NCBI GenBank assembly: GCA_039516895.1 | Contig: CP154437.1 | Span: 1 to 64,000, forward strand | Source: Campylobacter coli | GTDB lineage: Bacteria > Campylobacterota > Campylobacteria > Campylobacterales > Campylobacteraceae | Reading direction: 5' to 3' | DNA: 64,000 bases | Part shown: positions 11,342-20,989 of the stretch, one piece after another | Layout of the letters: each line of letters starts with the position of its first letter | Numbering within the stretch: the stretch's first letter is position 1 | Notes under the pieces: generated by a model | The model's input: the letters and a program-made list of their open reading frames with translations, nothing else | The model's database searches: none | Told to the model about the DNA's origin: nothing | Translations under genes and position numbers: made by a program

Positions 11342-14300
11342 ATGGATTTGGAAAATATCTTAGAAAACAATCAAAGCGTAGGTTTATATCACCCTAAAAA
11401 TGAACACGATGCCTGTGGTATTGCCGCAGTTGCCAATATACGCGGTATTGCTTCTTATAAGGTTATTTGTGACGCTTTAGAAATTTTGATGAATCTTGAA
11501 CACAGAGGCGGTGCGGGAGCTGAAGAAAATTCAGGCGATGGAGCGGGAATTTTGATTCAGATTCCTCATGATTTTTTTATGACTCAAGAGCTTGGTTTTG
11601 AGCTTCCTCAAAAAGGTGATTATGCTGTAGCACAAATGTTTTTATCACCTAATGCAGATGCCAAAGAAGAAGCAAAAGAAATATTTTTACAAGGTTTAAA
11701 AGATAAAAATTTAGAATTTCTAGGTTTTAGAGAGGTGCCTTTTAACCCTAGTGATATAGGAGCAAGTGCTTTAAAAGCTATGCCTTATTTTTTACAAGCT
11801 TTTGTAAAAAAACCAAGCACGGTTAATGCAGGACTTGAATTTGAAAGAGTGCTTTATGCTTGTCGTCGTCTTATAGAAAAAAGAGCTTTGCATGTGCCTA
11901 AATTTTATTTTTCAAGCTTTTCTTCACGCACTATAGTTTATAAAGGAATGCTTCTTTCTACTCAATTGAGCGATTTTTATCTTGATTTTAAAGATGTCAA
12001 TATGAAATCCGCTATTGCTTTGGTGCATTCTCGCTTTTCGACTAATACCTTCCCAAGCTGGGAAAGAGCTCATCCAAACCGCTATATGGTACATAATGGA
12101 GAGATTAACACCATACGAGGAAATGTCGATAGCATAAGAGCTAGAGAAGGTTTGATGGAGAGCGAATATTTTGAAAATTTAGATGAAATTTTTCCTATCA
12201 TAGCAAAACCAAGTAGCGATTCTGCTATGTTTGATAATACTTTAGAATTTTTAGCTTTAAATGGACGCACTTTAGAAGAAGCTTTTATGATGATGGTGCC
12301 AGAACCATGGCATAAAAATGAAAATATGGGAAGTAAAAAGCGTGCTTTTTATGAGTATCATTCTTTATTGATGGAGCCTTGGGATGGACCTGCTGCTATA
12401 GTTTTTACTGATGGGGTTATCATGGGGGCGAGTTTAGATAGAAATGGTTTTCGTCCTTCAAGATATTATCTTACAAAAGATGATATGCTCATACTTTCAA
12501 GCGAAACAGGAGCTTTAAAATTTGATGAAAGTAATATCAAAGCTAAAAAACGCTTAGAACCTGGAAAACTTTTACTTGTAGATACTGCAAGAGGTAGGGT
12601 AATAGCTGATAATGAAATCAAAGAACATTATGCTAATGCGAAGCCTTATAAACAATGGCTTAAAAATTTAGTAGAGCTTGAAAAACAACACAGCGGGGTT
12701 TATAAACATAAATTTTTAAAAGAAGATGAGGTTTTAAAACTTCAAAAAGCTTTTGGATGGAGCTATGATGAGCTTAAAATGAGTGTAGCAAGTATGGCGC
12801 AAAATGGCAAAGAAGCTTTAGCGGCTATGGGTGTGGATACTCCTTTGGCTATTCTTTCTAAGACTTATCAGCCTTTGTATAATTATTTTAAACAACTTTT
12901 TGCTCAAGTGACTAATCCACCTTTAGATGCGATAAGAGAAGAGATTGTTACTTCTACAAGGATATATTTAGGAAGCGAAGGGAATTTGTTAAAACCAGAT
13001 GAAAATAATGCAAAGCGTGTTAAAATTTCTTTGCCTATTATAAGCAATGAAGAGCTTTTCGAGGTTAAGGCTTTAAACAATTTCCAAGTTAAAGAATTTT
13101 CTATACTTTATGAGTATTCTAAAGTTACCTTAGAACAAGCTTTAGATAATCTTTGCGTAAAAATAGAAGAAGAGATTAAAAAAGGTGTTTCTATCATCAT
13201 CTTAAGTGATAAAGGAGTGGATGATAAAAATGCTTATATCCCTGCTTTACTTGCGGTTTCGGGCGTGCATAATTATTTGGTAAGAAAGAATTTAAGAACT
13301 CACACAAGCATTATCATAGAAAGTGGTGAGCCAAGAGAAATTCATCATTTTGCTTGTCTTTTAGGCTATGGTGCAACGGTTATAAATCCTTATTTGGTTT
13401 ATGAAAGCATACAAAAACTTATAGAAAATAAAGACTTAAATGTAAGTTATGATAAAGCGGTAGAAAATTTCATCAAAGCAAGTTCAAGTGGTATAGTAAA
13501 AATTGCTTCTAAAATGGGGGTTTCTACTTTACAAAGTTATAATGGTTCTGCTCTTTTTGAGTGTTTGGGCTTAAGTTCTAAAGTGATTGATAAATACTTT
13601 ACTTCTACAACTTCACGCATTGAGGGTATGGATTTAGAAGATTTTGAAAAAGAACTTATCGCTTTACATAAACACGCTTTTAATGATACACATAAGGCTT
13701 TAGATTCTAAAGGAATTCACAGCTTTAGAAGTGCTAAAGAAGAACACTTAATCGATCCACTTGTGATTTTTAATCTTCAGCAAGCTTGTCGCAATAAAGA
13801 CTATAAAAGCTTTAAAAAATACTCTGCCTTAGTTGATGAAAAACAAGTGAATTTGCGTTCTTTAATGGAATTTGATTTTAGCGAGGCTATCAGTATTGAC
13901 AAGGTTGAAAGTGCTGAAAGTATAGTTAAGCGTTTTAGAACAGGTGCTATGAGTTATGGTTCTATTTCTAAAGAAGCTCATGAGTGCTTAGCAGAAGCAA
14001 TGAATAAAATAGGCGCAAAATCAAATTCAGGCGAGGGCGGTGAAGATGAGGAACGCTATGAAATCAAAGATGGAGTCAATAAAAATTCCGCTATCAAACA
14101 AGTAGCAAGTGGGCGTTTTGGGGTGGATTTAAATTATTTAACCCACGCAAAAGAATTACAAATCAAAGTCGCTCAAGGTGCAAAACCAGGCGAGGGCGGA
14201 CAATTAATGGGCTTTAAAGTTTATCCTTGGATAGCTAAGGCTAGACATTCTACAGCGGGTGTGACGCTGATTTCTCCACCACCTCATCATGATATTTATT

Positions 14301-15832
14301 CTATTGAGGATTTGGCTCAACTCATTTATGATTTAAAAAATGCGAACAAAGACGCCAAAATTTCAGTAAAACTTGTAAGCGAAAACGGTATAGGAACAGT
14401 TGCTGCAGGTGTGGCAAAAGCAGGGGCGAATTTAATCCTTGTTTCAGGTTATGATGGAGGAACAGGAGCAAGCCCTAGAACTTCTATACCACATGCGGGA
14501 ATTCCTTGGGAGTTAGGCTTAGCTGAAACGCATCAAACTTTGATCTTAAACAAGCTTAGAGATAGAGTAAGATTAGAAACTGATGGAAAGCTGATGAATG
14601 GACGCGATTTAGCTATAGCTGCACTTTTAGGAGCTGAAGAATTTGGCTTTGCTACTGCACCTTTGATTGTTATGGGCTGTACGATGATGCGAGTTTGTCA
14701 TCTTAATACTTGTCCTTTTGGTATTGCCACTCAAGATAAAGAACTTAGAGATCGTTTTAAAGGCAAAGTAGATGATGTGGTTAATTTCATGTATTTTATA
14801 GCTGAAGAGCTTAGAGAATATATGGCAAGACTTGGTTTTGAACGCCTTGATGATATGATAGGAAGAGTCGATAAACTCCGTCAAAAACCTATGCAAGGTA
14901 AAGCGGGTAAAGTGAATTTGGATAAAATTTTAAAATCCTTACCTACTTATAACAGAACCGCTGTGCATTTTAAAGACTATAAAGACAATAAACTTGAAAA
15001 AACGATTGATTATAGAATTTTACTCCCACTTTGTAAAAATGCTGTGGAGAAAAAAGAGCCTATCAAACTTTCTTTAGAAGTAGGAAATCAAAGTCGTACT
15101 TTTGCTACTATGCTTTCAAGTGAAATTCTAAAAACTTATGGCAAAGACGCTTTAAGTGAAGATAGCATACAAATCAAAGCCATAGGAAATGCAGGCAATA
15201 GCTTTGGAGCATTTTTGTTAAAGGGTATTAAGCTTGAGATTATAGGTGATAGTAATGATTATCTAGGTAAGGGTTTAAGCGGAGGTAAGATCATCGCTAA
15301 AATTTCAAATGAAGCTACTTTCTCACCTGAAGAAAATATCATCGCAGGAAATGCTTGTTTGTATGGAGCAACCGAGGGTGAAGTGTATTTAGATGGTATA
15401 GCAGGAGAAAGATTTTGTGTAAGAAATTCAGGAGCTAAAGCGGTAGTTTTAGGAACCGGTGTGCATGGTTGTGAGTATATGACAGGGGGGCTTGTCGTAG
15501 TGCTTGGCGATGTGGGTGCGAACTTTGCTGCAGGTATGAGCGGGGGTGTGGTTTATATCTTTGGAAGACACAATGAAGCCCATGTAAATACTGAGCTTGT
15601 GGATATTAAAGATCTTAGCCCTAAAGATGAAAAAGAATTAAAAATGATGATAGAAAATCATATCGCTTATACTAATTCTAAAAAGGCTAAGGACATACTC
15701 GAAAAATTTGACAAAAAAGACTTTTTTAAAGTTATGCCAAGAGATTATGAAAAAATGTTAGAGATGATCGAGCTTTGCAAAGATGAAGAAGATCCAAGTT
15801 TGGCAGCATTTTTGAAAATCACACAAAAATAA
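11342..15832 (+). CDS. gltB: Glutamate synthase (NADPH) large subunit
   Basis: GltB makes two glutamates from glutamine and 2-oxoglutarate, using electrons delivered by GltD. The 1496-residue length is standard. The N-terminal Ntn amidotransferase uses Cys25 (HDACGIA; the residues before it are removed as a propeptide in the family). The FMN/synthase domain follows, with the 3Fe-4S cysteines C1113, C1119 and C1124 (CTMMRVCHLNTC). The C-terminal glycine-rich beta-helix domain (GxxGxxGG-like repeats) spans about 1230-1430. gltD starts 9 bp downstream in the same operon. In NCTC 11168 I remember an extra gene (Cj0008) between the two; none fits here. Confidence 0.98.
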   Translation: MDLENILENNQSVGLYHPKNEHDACGIAAVANIRGIASYKVICDALEILMNLEHRGGAGAEENSGDGAGILIQIPHDFFMTQELGFELPQKGDYAVAQMFLSPNADAKEEAKEIFLQGLKDKNLEFLGFREVPFNPSDIGASALKAMPYFLQAFVKKPSTVNAGLEFERVLYACRRLIEKRALHVPKFYFSSFSSRTIVYKGMLLSTQLSDFYLDFKDVNMKSAIALVHSRFSTNTFPSWERAHPNRYMVHNGEINTIRGNVDSIRAREGLMESEYFENLDEIFPIIAKPSSDSAMFDNTLEFLALNGRTLEEAFMMMVPEPWHKNENMGSKKRAFYEYHSLLMEPWDGPAAIVFTDGVIMGASLDRNGFRPSRYYLTKDDMLILSSETGALKFDESNIKAKKRLEPGKLLLVDTARGRVIADNEIKEHYANAKPYKQWLKNLVELEKQHSGVYKHKFLKEDEVLKLQKAFGWSYDELKMSVASMAQNGKEALAAMGVDTPLAILSKTYQPLYNYFKQLFAQVTNPPLDAIREEIVTSTRIYLGSEGNLLKPDENNAKRVKISLPIISNEELFEVKALNNFQVKEFSILYEYSKVTLEQALDNLCVKIEEEIKKGVSIIILSDKGVDDKNAYIPALLAVSGVHNYLVRKNLRTHTSIIIESGEPREIHHFACLLGYGATVINPYLVYESIQKLIENKDLNVSYDKAVENFIKASSSGIVKIASKMGVSTLQSYNGSALFECLGLSSKVIDKYFTSTTSRIEGMDLEDFEKELIALHKHAFNDTHKALDSKGIHSFRSAKEEHLIDPLVIFNLQQACRNKDYKSFKKYSALVDEKQVNLRSLMEFDFSEAISIDKVESAESIVKRFRTGAMSYGSISKEAHECLAEAMNKIGAKSNSGEGGEDEERYEIKDGVNKNSAIKQVASGRFGVDLNYLTHAKELQIKVAQGAKPGEGGQLMGFKVYPWIAKARHSTAGVTLISPPPHHDIYSIEDLAQLIYDLKNANKDAKISVKLVSENGIGTVAAGVAKAGANLILVSGYDGGTGASPRTSIPHAGIPWELGLAETHQTLILNKLRDRVRLETDGKLMNGRDLAIAALLGAEEFGFATAPLIVMGCTMMRVCHLNTCPFGIATQDKELRDRFKGKVDDVVNFMYFIAEELREYMARLGFERLDDMIGRVDKLRQKPMQGKAGKVNLDKILKSLPTYNRTAVHFKDYKDNKLEKTIDYRILLPLCKNAVEKKEPIKLSLEVGNQSRTFATMLSSEILKTYGKDALSEDSIQIKAIGNAGNSFGAFLLKGIKLEIIGDSNDYLGKGLSGGKIIAKISNEATFSPEENIIAGNACLYGATEGEVYLDGIAGERFCVRNSGAKAVVLGTGVHGCEYMTGGLVVVLGDVGANFAAGMSGGVVYIFGRHNEAHVNTELVDIKDLSPKDEKELKMMIENHIAYTNSKKAKDILEKFDKKDFFKVMPRDYEKMLEMIELCKDEEDPSLAAFLKITQK

Positions 15833-15841
15833 GGAGTAAAA

Positions 15842-17293
15842 ATGGGAAATGCAAGAGGTTTTTTAGATTTTAAAAGGGTAGATTTTAAAAAAGTTGCTCC
15901 TAAAGAAAGAGTTTTAAATTTCAAAGAATTTACAACGCTTTTAGACAAGAAAGAACAAGAAATTCAGGGCGGACGATGTATGGATTGTGGGGTAGCATTT
16001 TGCCATACGGGTGTGATGAGTGAAGGCAAGGATGTAGGCTGTCCTTTAAACAACCTCATCCCTGAATGGAATGATCTTATTTATCGTTCTTTATGGAAAG
16101 AAGCTTATGAAAGACTTGATCTTACCAATCCTTTTCCTGAATTTACCGGCCGTGTTTGTCCGGCTCCTTGTGAGGATTCTTGTGTGTGTGCGATTAATGG
16201 AAAAAGCGTAAGTATCAAAAATAACGAACTAGCCATCATAGAAAATGCTTTTAAAGAAAATTTAGTAAGTCCAAACAAACCTAAACAATACAATGGCAAA
16301 AAAATCGCTATCATAGGAAGTGGGCCTGCTGGACTTGCTTGTGCTAATACCTTAAATTCACTTGGCTACAAGGTAAGTGTTTTTGAAAGAAGCGATAAAG
16401 CGGGCGGGCTTTTAATGTATGGAATTCCTGATATGAAGCTTGATAAAAGTATAGTCGATAGACGCGTTGATTTACTCAAAGAAAGTGGTATAGAATTTAA
16501 GGTAAATGAAAATATAGACAGCAAAGATAAGGTTTCTAAACTTTTAAAAGAATTTGATGCTTTAGTACTTTGCACAGGAGCGAGCAAGCCTATCGATCTT
16601 GATATAGAGGGTAGAAAACTAAAGGGCGTTGAATTTGCTCTTGATTTCTTAACGCAAAATACAAAAACCTTGCTAAAAACAGGCAAGGGTGCTGACACAG
16701 CAAAGGGTAAAAATGTCTTGGTTATAGGAAGTGGGGACACAAGTGTTGATTGTATCGCTGTAGCTACAAGACAAGGAGCTAAATCCATAGTGCGTTTTGA
16801 AAGAAGCCCAAAAAGACCTTTACAAAGAAGCCAAAACAATCCTTGGCCTTTAAAAGCTGATATCTTTACGACAGATTATGGTTTAGAAGAAGCCATTGCT
16901 GTATATGAAAAAGATCCTAGAGAATATCAAAAAATGACAAAAAAATTCTTAGGTAAAGATAAAGTAGAAAGCGTAGAAGCGTGTGATTTAAAACGCGAAT
17001 TCAAAGAGGGCAAGGCTATAAATGTCGAACTTCCAAATTCCAATCAAAACTATAAAGCGGATTTAGTGCTTTTGGCTATGGGTTTTAGCGGAAGTGAAGA
17101 TGCTATCGCTAGTAATTTTGGAGTAAGTTTGGATGGGAAAAACAATGTCAAAACAAAGAATTTCCAAACCACACATGAAAAAATCTTTGCTTGTGGAGAT
17201 GCTAGAAAAGGACAATCTTTAGTCGTTTGGGCTATAAAAGATGGTATAGAGTGTGCTTTAAACATACATGAGAATTTAGCAAAGCAATCATAA
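15842..17293 (+). CDS. gltD: Glutamate synthase small subunit
   Basis: GltD oxidises NADPH and passes electrons through FAD and 4Fe-4S clusters to GltB. The 483-residue protein shows the N-terminal cysteine-rich cluster region (GRCMDCGVAFCH, PAPCEDSCVC), the FAD Rossmann motif IGSGPAGLACANTL near residue 158, the NADPH motif VIGSGDTSVDC near residue 296, and the C-terminal FAD segment IFACGDARKGQSLVVWAI. AAGGAG precedes the ATG. It ends overlapping the end of the convergent rnhB by a few bases. Confidence 0.98.
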   Translation: MGNARGFLDFKRVDFKKVAPKERVLNFKEFTTLLDKKEQEIQGGRCMDCGVAFCHTGVMSEGKDVGCPLNNLIPEWNDLIYRSLWKEAYERLDLTNPFPEFTGRVCPAPCEDSCVCAINGKSVSIKNNELAIIENAFKENLVSPNKPKQYNGKKIAIIGSGPAGLACANTLNSLGYKVSVFERSDKAGGLLMYGIPDMKLDKSIVDRRVDLLKESGIEFKVNENIDSKDKVSKLLKEFDALVLCTGASKPIDLDIEGRKLKGVEFALDFLTQNTKTLLKTGKGADTAKGKNVLVIGSGDTSVDCIAVATRQGAKSIVRFERSPKRPLQRSQNNPWPLKADIFTTDYGLEEAIAVYEKDPREYQKMTKKFLGKDKVESVEACDLKREFKEGKAINVELPNSNQNYKADLVLLAMGFSGSEDAIASNFGVSLDGKNNVKTKNFQTTHEKIFACGDARKGQSLVVWAIKDGIECALNIHENLAKQS

Positions 17294-17896
17294 AAGTTTA
17301 AAACTTTTGCGATGAAGCTTGCAAATTCCAAATTTTGCTATCAATTCCTTATGGGCTTTTGTCCCATAAGCCTTGTTTTTTTCAAACTCATAGCAAGGAA
17401 AATCTTTAGCTAAAAAATTCATCACCCTATCTTTACTCACCTTTGCAAGTATACTTGCTGCACTTACTTGTTTGATATTGGCATCGGCTTTGATTTGAGT
17501 TTTTATACCGCTAATACCTAAATTTGTATTGCCATCGTATAAGAAATTATTTTCTGTTTTAAAGTGTTTTTTTATGAGTGTTAAACCCATTTTTAAACAA
17601 GCGCTAAGCCCTATTTCATCAATTTTTTCTGAAGAAAAAGCAAGGATGAGATAATCTGAATGAAGCAAGATGATTTCATAAAGTTCTTCGCGCCTTTTTT
17701 CGCTCAATTTTTTAGAATCACAAAGTCCCTCAAGATCTTTGTGTAGTTTACAAGCTGCCATCATCATAGGACCTGCTAAGGCACCTCGTCCTGCTTCATC
17801 AATGCCAACTAAATCAATATCAAATGGAGTTAAAAGTTCGTTTTCTTCAAATAAAGTTTTCAAATTTTCTCTAAGAAAGGGCGAAAAATCGCCCAA
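17288..17896 (-). CDS. rnhB: Ribonuclease HII
   Basis: RNase HII cuts RNA in RNA-DNA hybrids and removes single ribonucleotides from DNA. Motif GIDEAGRGALAGPM carries the first catalytic acids (DEDD family), and CDSKKLSEKKR-like CDSKKLSEKRRE follows. The longest frame opens with TTG at 17896, but that codon lies against a strong hairpin after rrc. A second TTG at 17863 (LKTLFEEN) gives about 191 residues, closer to the length I remember for the C. jejuni protein. The start is therefore unsettled between 17896 and 17863. The gene lies directly downstream of rrc. Confidence 0.9.
   Translation of the reverse strand: MGDFSPFLRENLKTLFEENELLTPFDIDLVGIDEAGRGALAGPMMMAACKLHKDLEGLCDSKKLSEKRREELYEIILLHSDYLILAFSSEKIDEIGLSACLKMGLTLIKKHFKTENNFLYDGNTNLGISGIKTQIKADANIKQVSAASILAKVSKDRVMNFLAKDFPCYEFEKNKAYGTKAHKELIAKFGICKLHRKSFKLL
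17872..17894 (-). terminator. Hairpin after rrc
   Basis: On the minus strand GGGCGA and TCGCCC (17879-17884 and 17889-17894 in plus coordinates) form a perfect 6 bp GC-rich stem around a four-base loop, followed by TTTCTT. It begins 7 bp after the rrc stop and looks like an intrinsic terminator or attenuator between rrc and rnhB. Confidence 0.55.
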
Positions 17897-17900
17897 GGAT

Positions 17901-18548
17901 TTAGCCTAAAAATTCACGCTTAAAGTATTCTTTAGGTGCTTTACATAAAGGACAGGCTGCAGGAGCTTTTTTGCCACGATGGATATGTCCACAAACTTCA
18001 CAAACCCATAGTTCTTCTACTTCGCTATTAAAGAATTCTTCCTCTTCAAGCATTTTTTTAAGGGCTAGGTATTCTCTTTCGTGTTCTATTTCTACTTTTC
18101 CAATCGCAGTAAATAATCTTGCTATAGCTTTTTTACCCTCATCTTCAGCGATTTTAGCAAAATTTGGATACATGGTGGTATGTTCGTAGTTTTCACCCTC
18201 AGCCGCTGCAACTAGGTTTTTAGTTGTTACTTCTAAAGGTTTGCCATCAACGATTTCGTGATAAGCTTTAAATTCAGCTCTTGCATGCCATTTTTCATTT
18301 TCTGCTGCTTCTCTAAAATGTCTTGCAACCGCATGCCATCCTTCTTCTTCAGCTACATCTGCAAATAAATCGTATTTATTTCTAGCCATTGATTCTCCAG
18401 CAAAGGCTTTCATCAAATTTACCGCAGTTAAATCTTGAGTGATACACTCCATCTCAACACCACAACAGCTAAGTTTTCCACCGCCTACATTTTGAACTTC
18501 TACTTCGTTACCGCATTTTGGACATTTATAGGATTCATATTGTCTCAT
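17901..18548 (-). CDS. rrc: Desulforubrerythrin
   Basis: A non-haem iron peroxidase that reduces hydrogen peroxide in microaerophiles. The 215-residue protein has three parts. An N-terminal desulforedoxin-like iron site has CPKC (residues 9-12) and a CC pair near 28-29. A four-helix di-iron domain has EESMARNKYDLF-type motifs (GESMARNKYDLF, then EYEHTTMYP-like residues). A C-terminal rubredoxin has CEVCGHI and CPLC. I chose the ATG at 18548 because AAAGGAGT lies just upstream; an in-frame ATG at 18572 would add eight unsupported residues. The Cj0011c DNA-binding gene expected between rnhB and rrc from NCTC 11168 is not present. Confidence 0.95.
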   Translation of the reverse strand: MRQYESYKCPKCGNEVEVQNVGGGKLSCCGVEMECITQDLTAVNLMKAFAGESMARNKYDLFADVAEEEGWHAVARHFREAAENEKWHARAEFKAYHEIVDGKPLEVTTKNLVAAAEGENYEHTTMYPNFAKIAEDEGKKAIARLFTAIGKVEIEHEREYLALKKMLEEEEFFNSEVEELWVCEVCGHIHRGKKAPAACPLCKAPKEYFKREFLG

Positions 18549-18666
18549 TTTGCACTCCTTTTTGATAATCAAAAAGCATTGTATTATAAAAAAATATTTT
18601 TGTCAATTGATGAAAATTATGTATAGAAAGCTTGTTTCTTGCAAGTAAATTTTATGAAAATTAAGT

Positions 18667-18672
18667 TATAAT
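18667..18672 (+). promoter_or_regulatory. -10 box for ilvD
   Basis: TATAAT lies 27 bp before the GTG start of ilvD, with AAGGAG between them. Confidence 0.55.
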
Positions 18673-18698
18673 ATTAAAAAAATATTAAGGAGTTTTTA

Positions 18699-20375
18699 GT
18701 GAGAAGTGATGCGATTAAAAAAGGGCATTTAAAAGCACCAAACCGCTCTTTACTTAGAGCATGTGGTTTAAAAGATGAGGATTTTGATAAACCTTTCATA
18801 GGCGTGGCAAATAGCTATATTGATATTATTCCAGGGCATTATTTTTTAAATGAATATGCAAAAATTATAAAAGATGAAATTCGAAAAAATGGTTGCATTC
18901 CTTTTGAATTTAACACTATAGGTGTGGATGATGGTATAGCTATGGGTCATGAGGGTATGCTTTATTCTTTACCGAGCCGTGAAATCATCGCAAATTCGGT
19001 TGAAAGCGTTATGAATGCACATCAGCTAGATGCTTTAATTTGTATTCCAAATTGCGATAAAATCACCCCAGGTATGCTAATGGGTGCTTTAAGGGTAAAT
19101 GTACCGACTATTTTTGTAAGCGGTGGTCCTATGCGTTCGGGTGTGACTAAAAAGGGTGAAAAAATAAGTCTTAGTTCAGTTTTTGAGGCTGTAGGAGCAT
19201 ATGAGGCCAATAAAATCAGCGAAGAAGAATTTAAAGATATAGAATGTTCTGCTTGTCCAAGCGGAGGATCTTGCTCGGGTATGTTTACTGCAAATTCTAT
19301 GAATACTTTATGTGAAGCTATGGGTATAGCTTTGGAGGGAAATGGTACGATTTTAGCGCTTAGCAAAGAAAGAGAAGAGCTTTTAAGAAAGGCTGCAAGA
19401 AGAATTTGTGAAATCGCTTTAGATGAAAGATTTAAAATTAAAAATATTATCACTCAAAAAGCTATAAGAAATGCTATGGTAGTAGATATGGCAATGGGTG
19501 GAAGCACAAATACAATCTTACATATGCTAGCTATTTCAAGAGAGGCGGGAGTTGCGCTTGATATCAAGGATTTAAATTTTATTTCAAGCAAGGTTGCGCA
19601 TATTGCAAAAATCGCTCCATCACTTAATACTGTTTATATGGATGATATCCATAAAGCAGGGGGTGTAAGTGCTGTAATGGCTGAAATTTCAAGCAGAGAG
19701 GGACATATTTTAGAACTTGATGCCTTAACCATTACAGGAGAAAATTTACAAGAGCGTTTAAAAAATGCCAAAATCAAAGATGAAACCATCATTCGTAAGG
19801 TAGATAATGCTTATTCTAAAGTAGGGGGGCTTGCGGTTTTATTTGGAAATTTGGCTGAGCAAGGCTGTGTTGTAAAAACTGCAGGTATTACAGGAGAGAG
19901 AAAATTCAAGGGCAAAGCTGTTTGTTTTAATTCTCAAGATGAGGCTATTAAAGGTATCATTAAAGGTAAAGTACAAAAAGGCGATGTTTGCGTGATCCGT
20001 TATGAAGGGCCAAAGGGTGGTCCAGGTATGCAAGAGATGTTAAGTCCAACTTCACTTATCATGGGTATGGGGCTTGGTGCAGATGTGGCTTTGATTACCG
20101 ATGGAAGATTTAGTGGTGCAACAAGGGGTTTAAGCATAGGTCATGTTTCTCCTGAAGCTGCTGAGGGCGGGCTTATAGGGCTTTTAAAAGATGGAGATGA
20201 GATAGAAATCGATGTAGATGCTTATACTATCAATGCTAATTTAAGCGATGAGGAAATTGCAAAACGCAAAAATGAATTTGTAATGCCTCAAAAAGAAGTC
20301 AAATCCAGATGGCTTAGAATGTATCAAAAACTTGTAACAAATGCTAGTAAGGGTGCAGTTTTAGATATGGAATGA
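18699..20375 (+). CDS. ilvD: Dihydroxy-acid dehydratase
   Basis: IlvD dehydrates 2,3-dihydroxy-isovalerate and -methylvalerate in valine/isoleucine synthesis using an iron-sulphur cluster. The 558-residue protein carries the family signatures [13 protein letters not shown]-like ([14 protein letters not shown], about residue 120) and [19 protein letters not shown] (about 188). The C-terminal part has GGPGMQEM and [10 protein letters not shown]. It begins with GTG, supported by AAGGAG seven bases upstream. It is a single gene with a promoter in front and a hairpin at its 3' end. Confidence 0.98.
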   Translation: MRSDAIKKGHLKAPNRSLLRACGLKDEDFDKPFIGVANSYIDIIPGHYFLNEYAKIIKDEIRKNGCIPFEFNTIGVDDGIAMGHEGMLYSLPSREIIANSVESVMNAHQLDALICIPNCDKITPGMLMGALRVNVPTIFVSGGPMRSGVTKKGEKISLSSVFEAVGAYEANKISEEEFKDIECSACPSGGSCSGMFTANSMNTLCEAMGIALEGNGTILALSKEREELLRKAARRICEIALDERFKIKNIITQKAIRNAMVVDMAMGGSTNTILHMLAISREAGVALDIKDLNFISSKVAHIAKIAPSLNTVYMDDIHKAGGVSAVMAEISSREGHILELDALTITGENLQERLKNAKIKDETIIRKVDNAYSKVGGLAVLFGNLAEQGCVVKTAGITGERKFKGKAVCFNSQDEAIKGIIKGKVQKGDVCVIRYEGPKGGPGMQEMLSPTSLIMGMGLGADVALITDGRFSGATRGLSIGHVSPEAAEGGLIGLLKDGDEIEIDVDAYTINANLSDEEIAKRKNEFVMPQKEVKSRWLRMYQKLVTNASKGAVLDME

Positions 20376-20392
20376 AAGAATTTCTTTCATTC
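20370..20392. terminator. Shared hairpin between ilvD and the convergent membrane gene
   Basis: A 10 bp perfect stem, GAATGAAAGA (20370-20379) with TCTTTCATTC (20383-20392) and a three-base loop, overlaps the 3' ends of both convergent genes. It fits a bidirectional terminator. Confidence 0.6.
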
Positions 20393-20917
20393 TTCTATCT
20401 CTTTAGTAATACGATTTCTTATATCTCGACGAACTATTTCCATTCCCCAAAGCCAAACAATATGACCAAAAAATTCAGATAAATGCTCATCAAAAGGAAT
20501 TTCAGAAAGTGGAGGAACTTCTGCAATTAAAGGCATTACGATTACATGAGCAAAAAGATAGACAAAAAAGCCAAAAACAGCACCTTGCCACATGGTAATA
20601 CGACGCCATTTTTCTGCTATCATACAATAAGCTATAGCAAAAATAATAGAAAAGCCAATGTGTACTATAAAGATTGATAATGGCATTTGCATACCCGAAA
20701 ACATATAAGTCCAATCTGTAGGTAAGCCTAATTGTTCTAGGAAAATTTTAGGCGGAGTAACCCGTTCTAATGCATCAACAGGCCAAAAAATATTAGGGTT
20801 TCTAGGTGGAAAAGGAACTTCCCAGCCCCATTTTACAATAGCTCCAAAAACCCCTGCTAATATACCTATAAAAAAAGCTAGGGTATAGCGTTTTTGAAAA
20901 GTTCGGTTCATAAACAA
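20387..20917 (-). CDS. YagU-like (DUF1440) integral membrane protein
   Basis: A 176-residue membrane protein with three or four hydrophobic segments (about residues 10-28, 78-98, 110-130 and 150-165). Its spacing and motif content (KWGWEVPFPPR, YMFSGM, FGHIVWLWGME) fit the YagU/DUF1440 family, linked to acid tolerance in E. coli. From gene order it corresponds to Cj0014c. AAAGGAG precedes the ATG. The function here is inferred only from the family. Confidence 0.8.
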   Translation of the reverse strand: MFMNRTFQKRYTLAFFIGILAGVFGAIVKWGWEVPFPPRNPNIFWPVDALERVTPPKIFLEQLGLPTDWTYMFSGMQMPLSIFIVHIGFSIIFAIAYCMIAEKWRRITMWQGAVFGFFVYLFAHVIVMPLIAEVPPLSEIPFDEHLSEFFGHIVWLWGMEIVRRDIRNRITKEIEE

Positions 20918-20989
20918 CTCCTTTATTTTGTTTGAAAATAAAATTTAAATTTTTATAATATTTTATTTAAAATATATTAAATGTATTAC

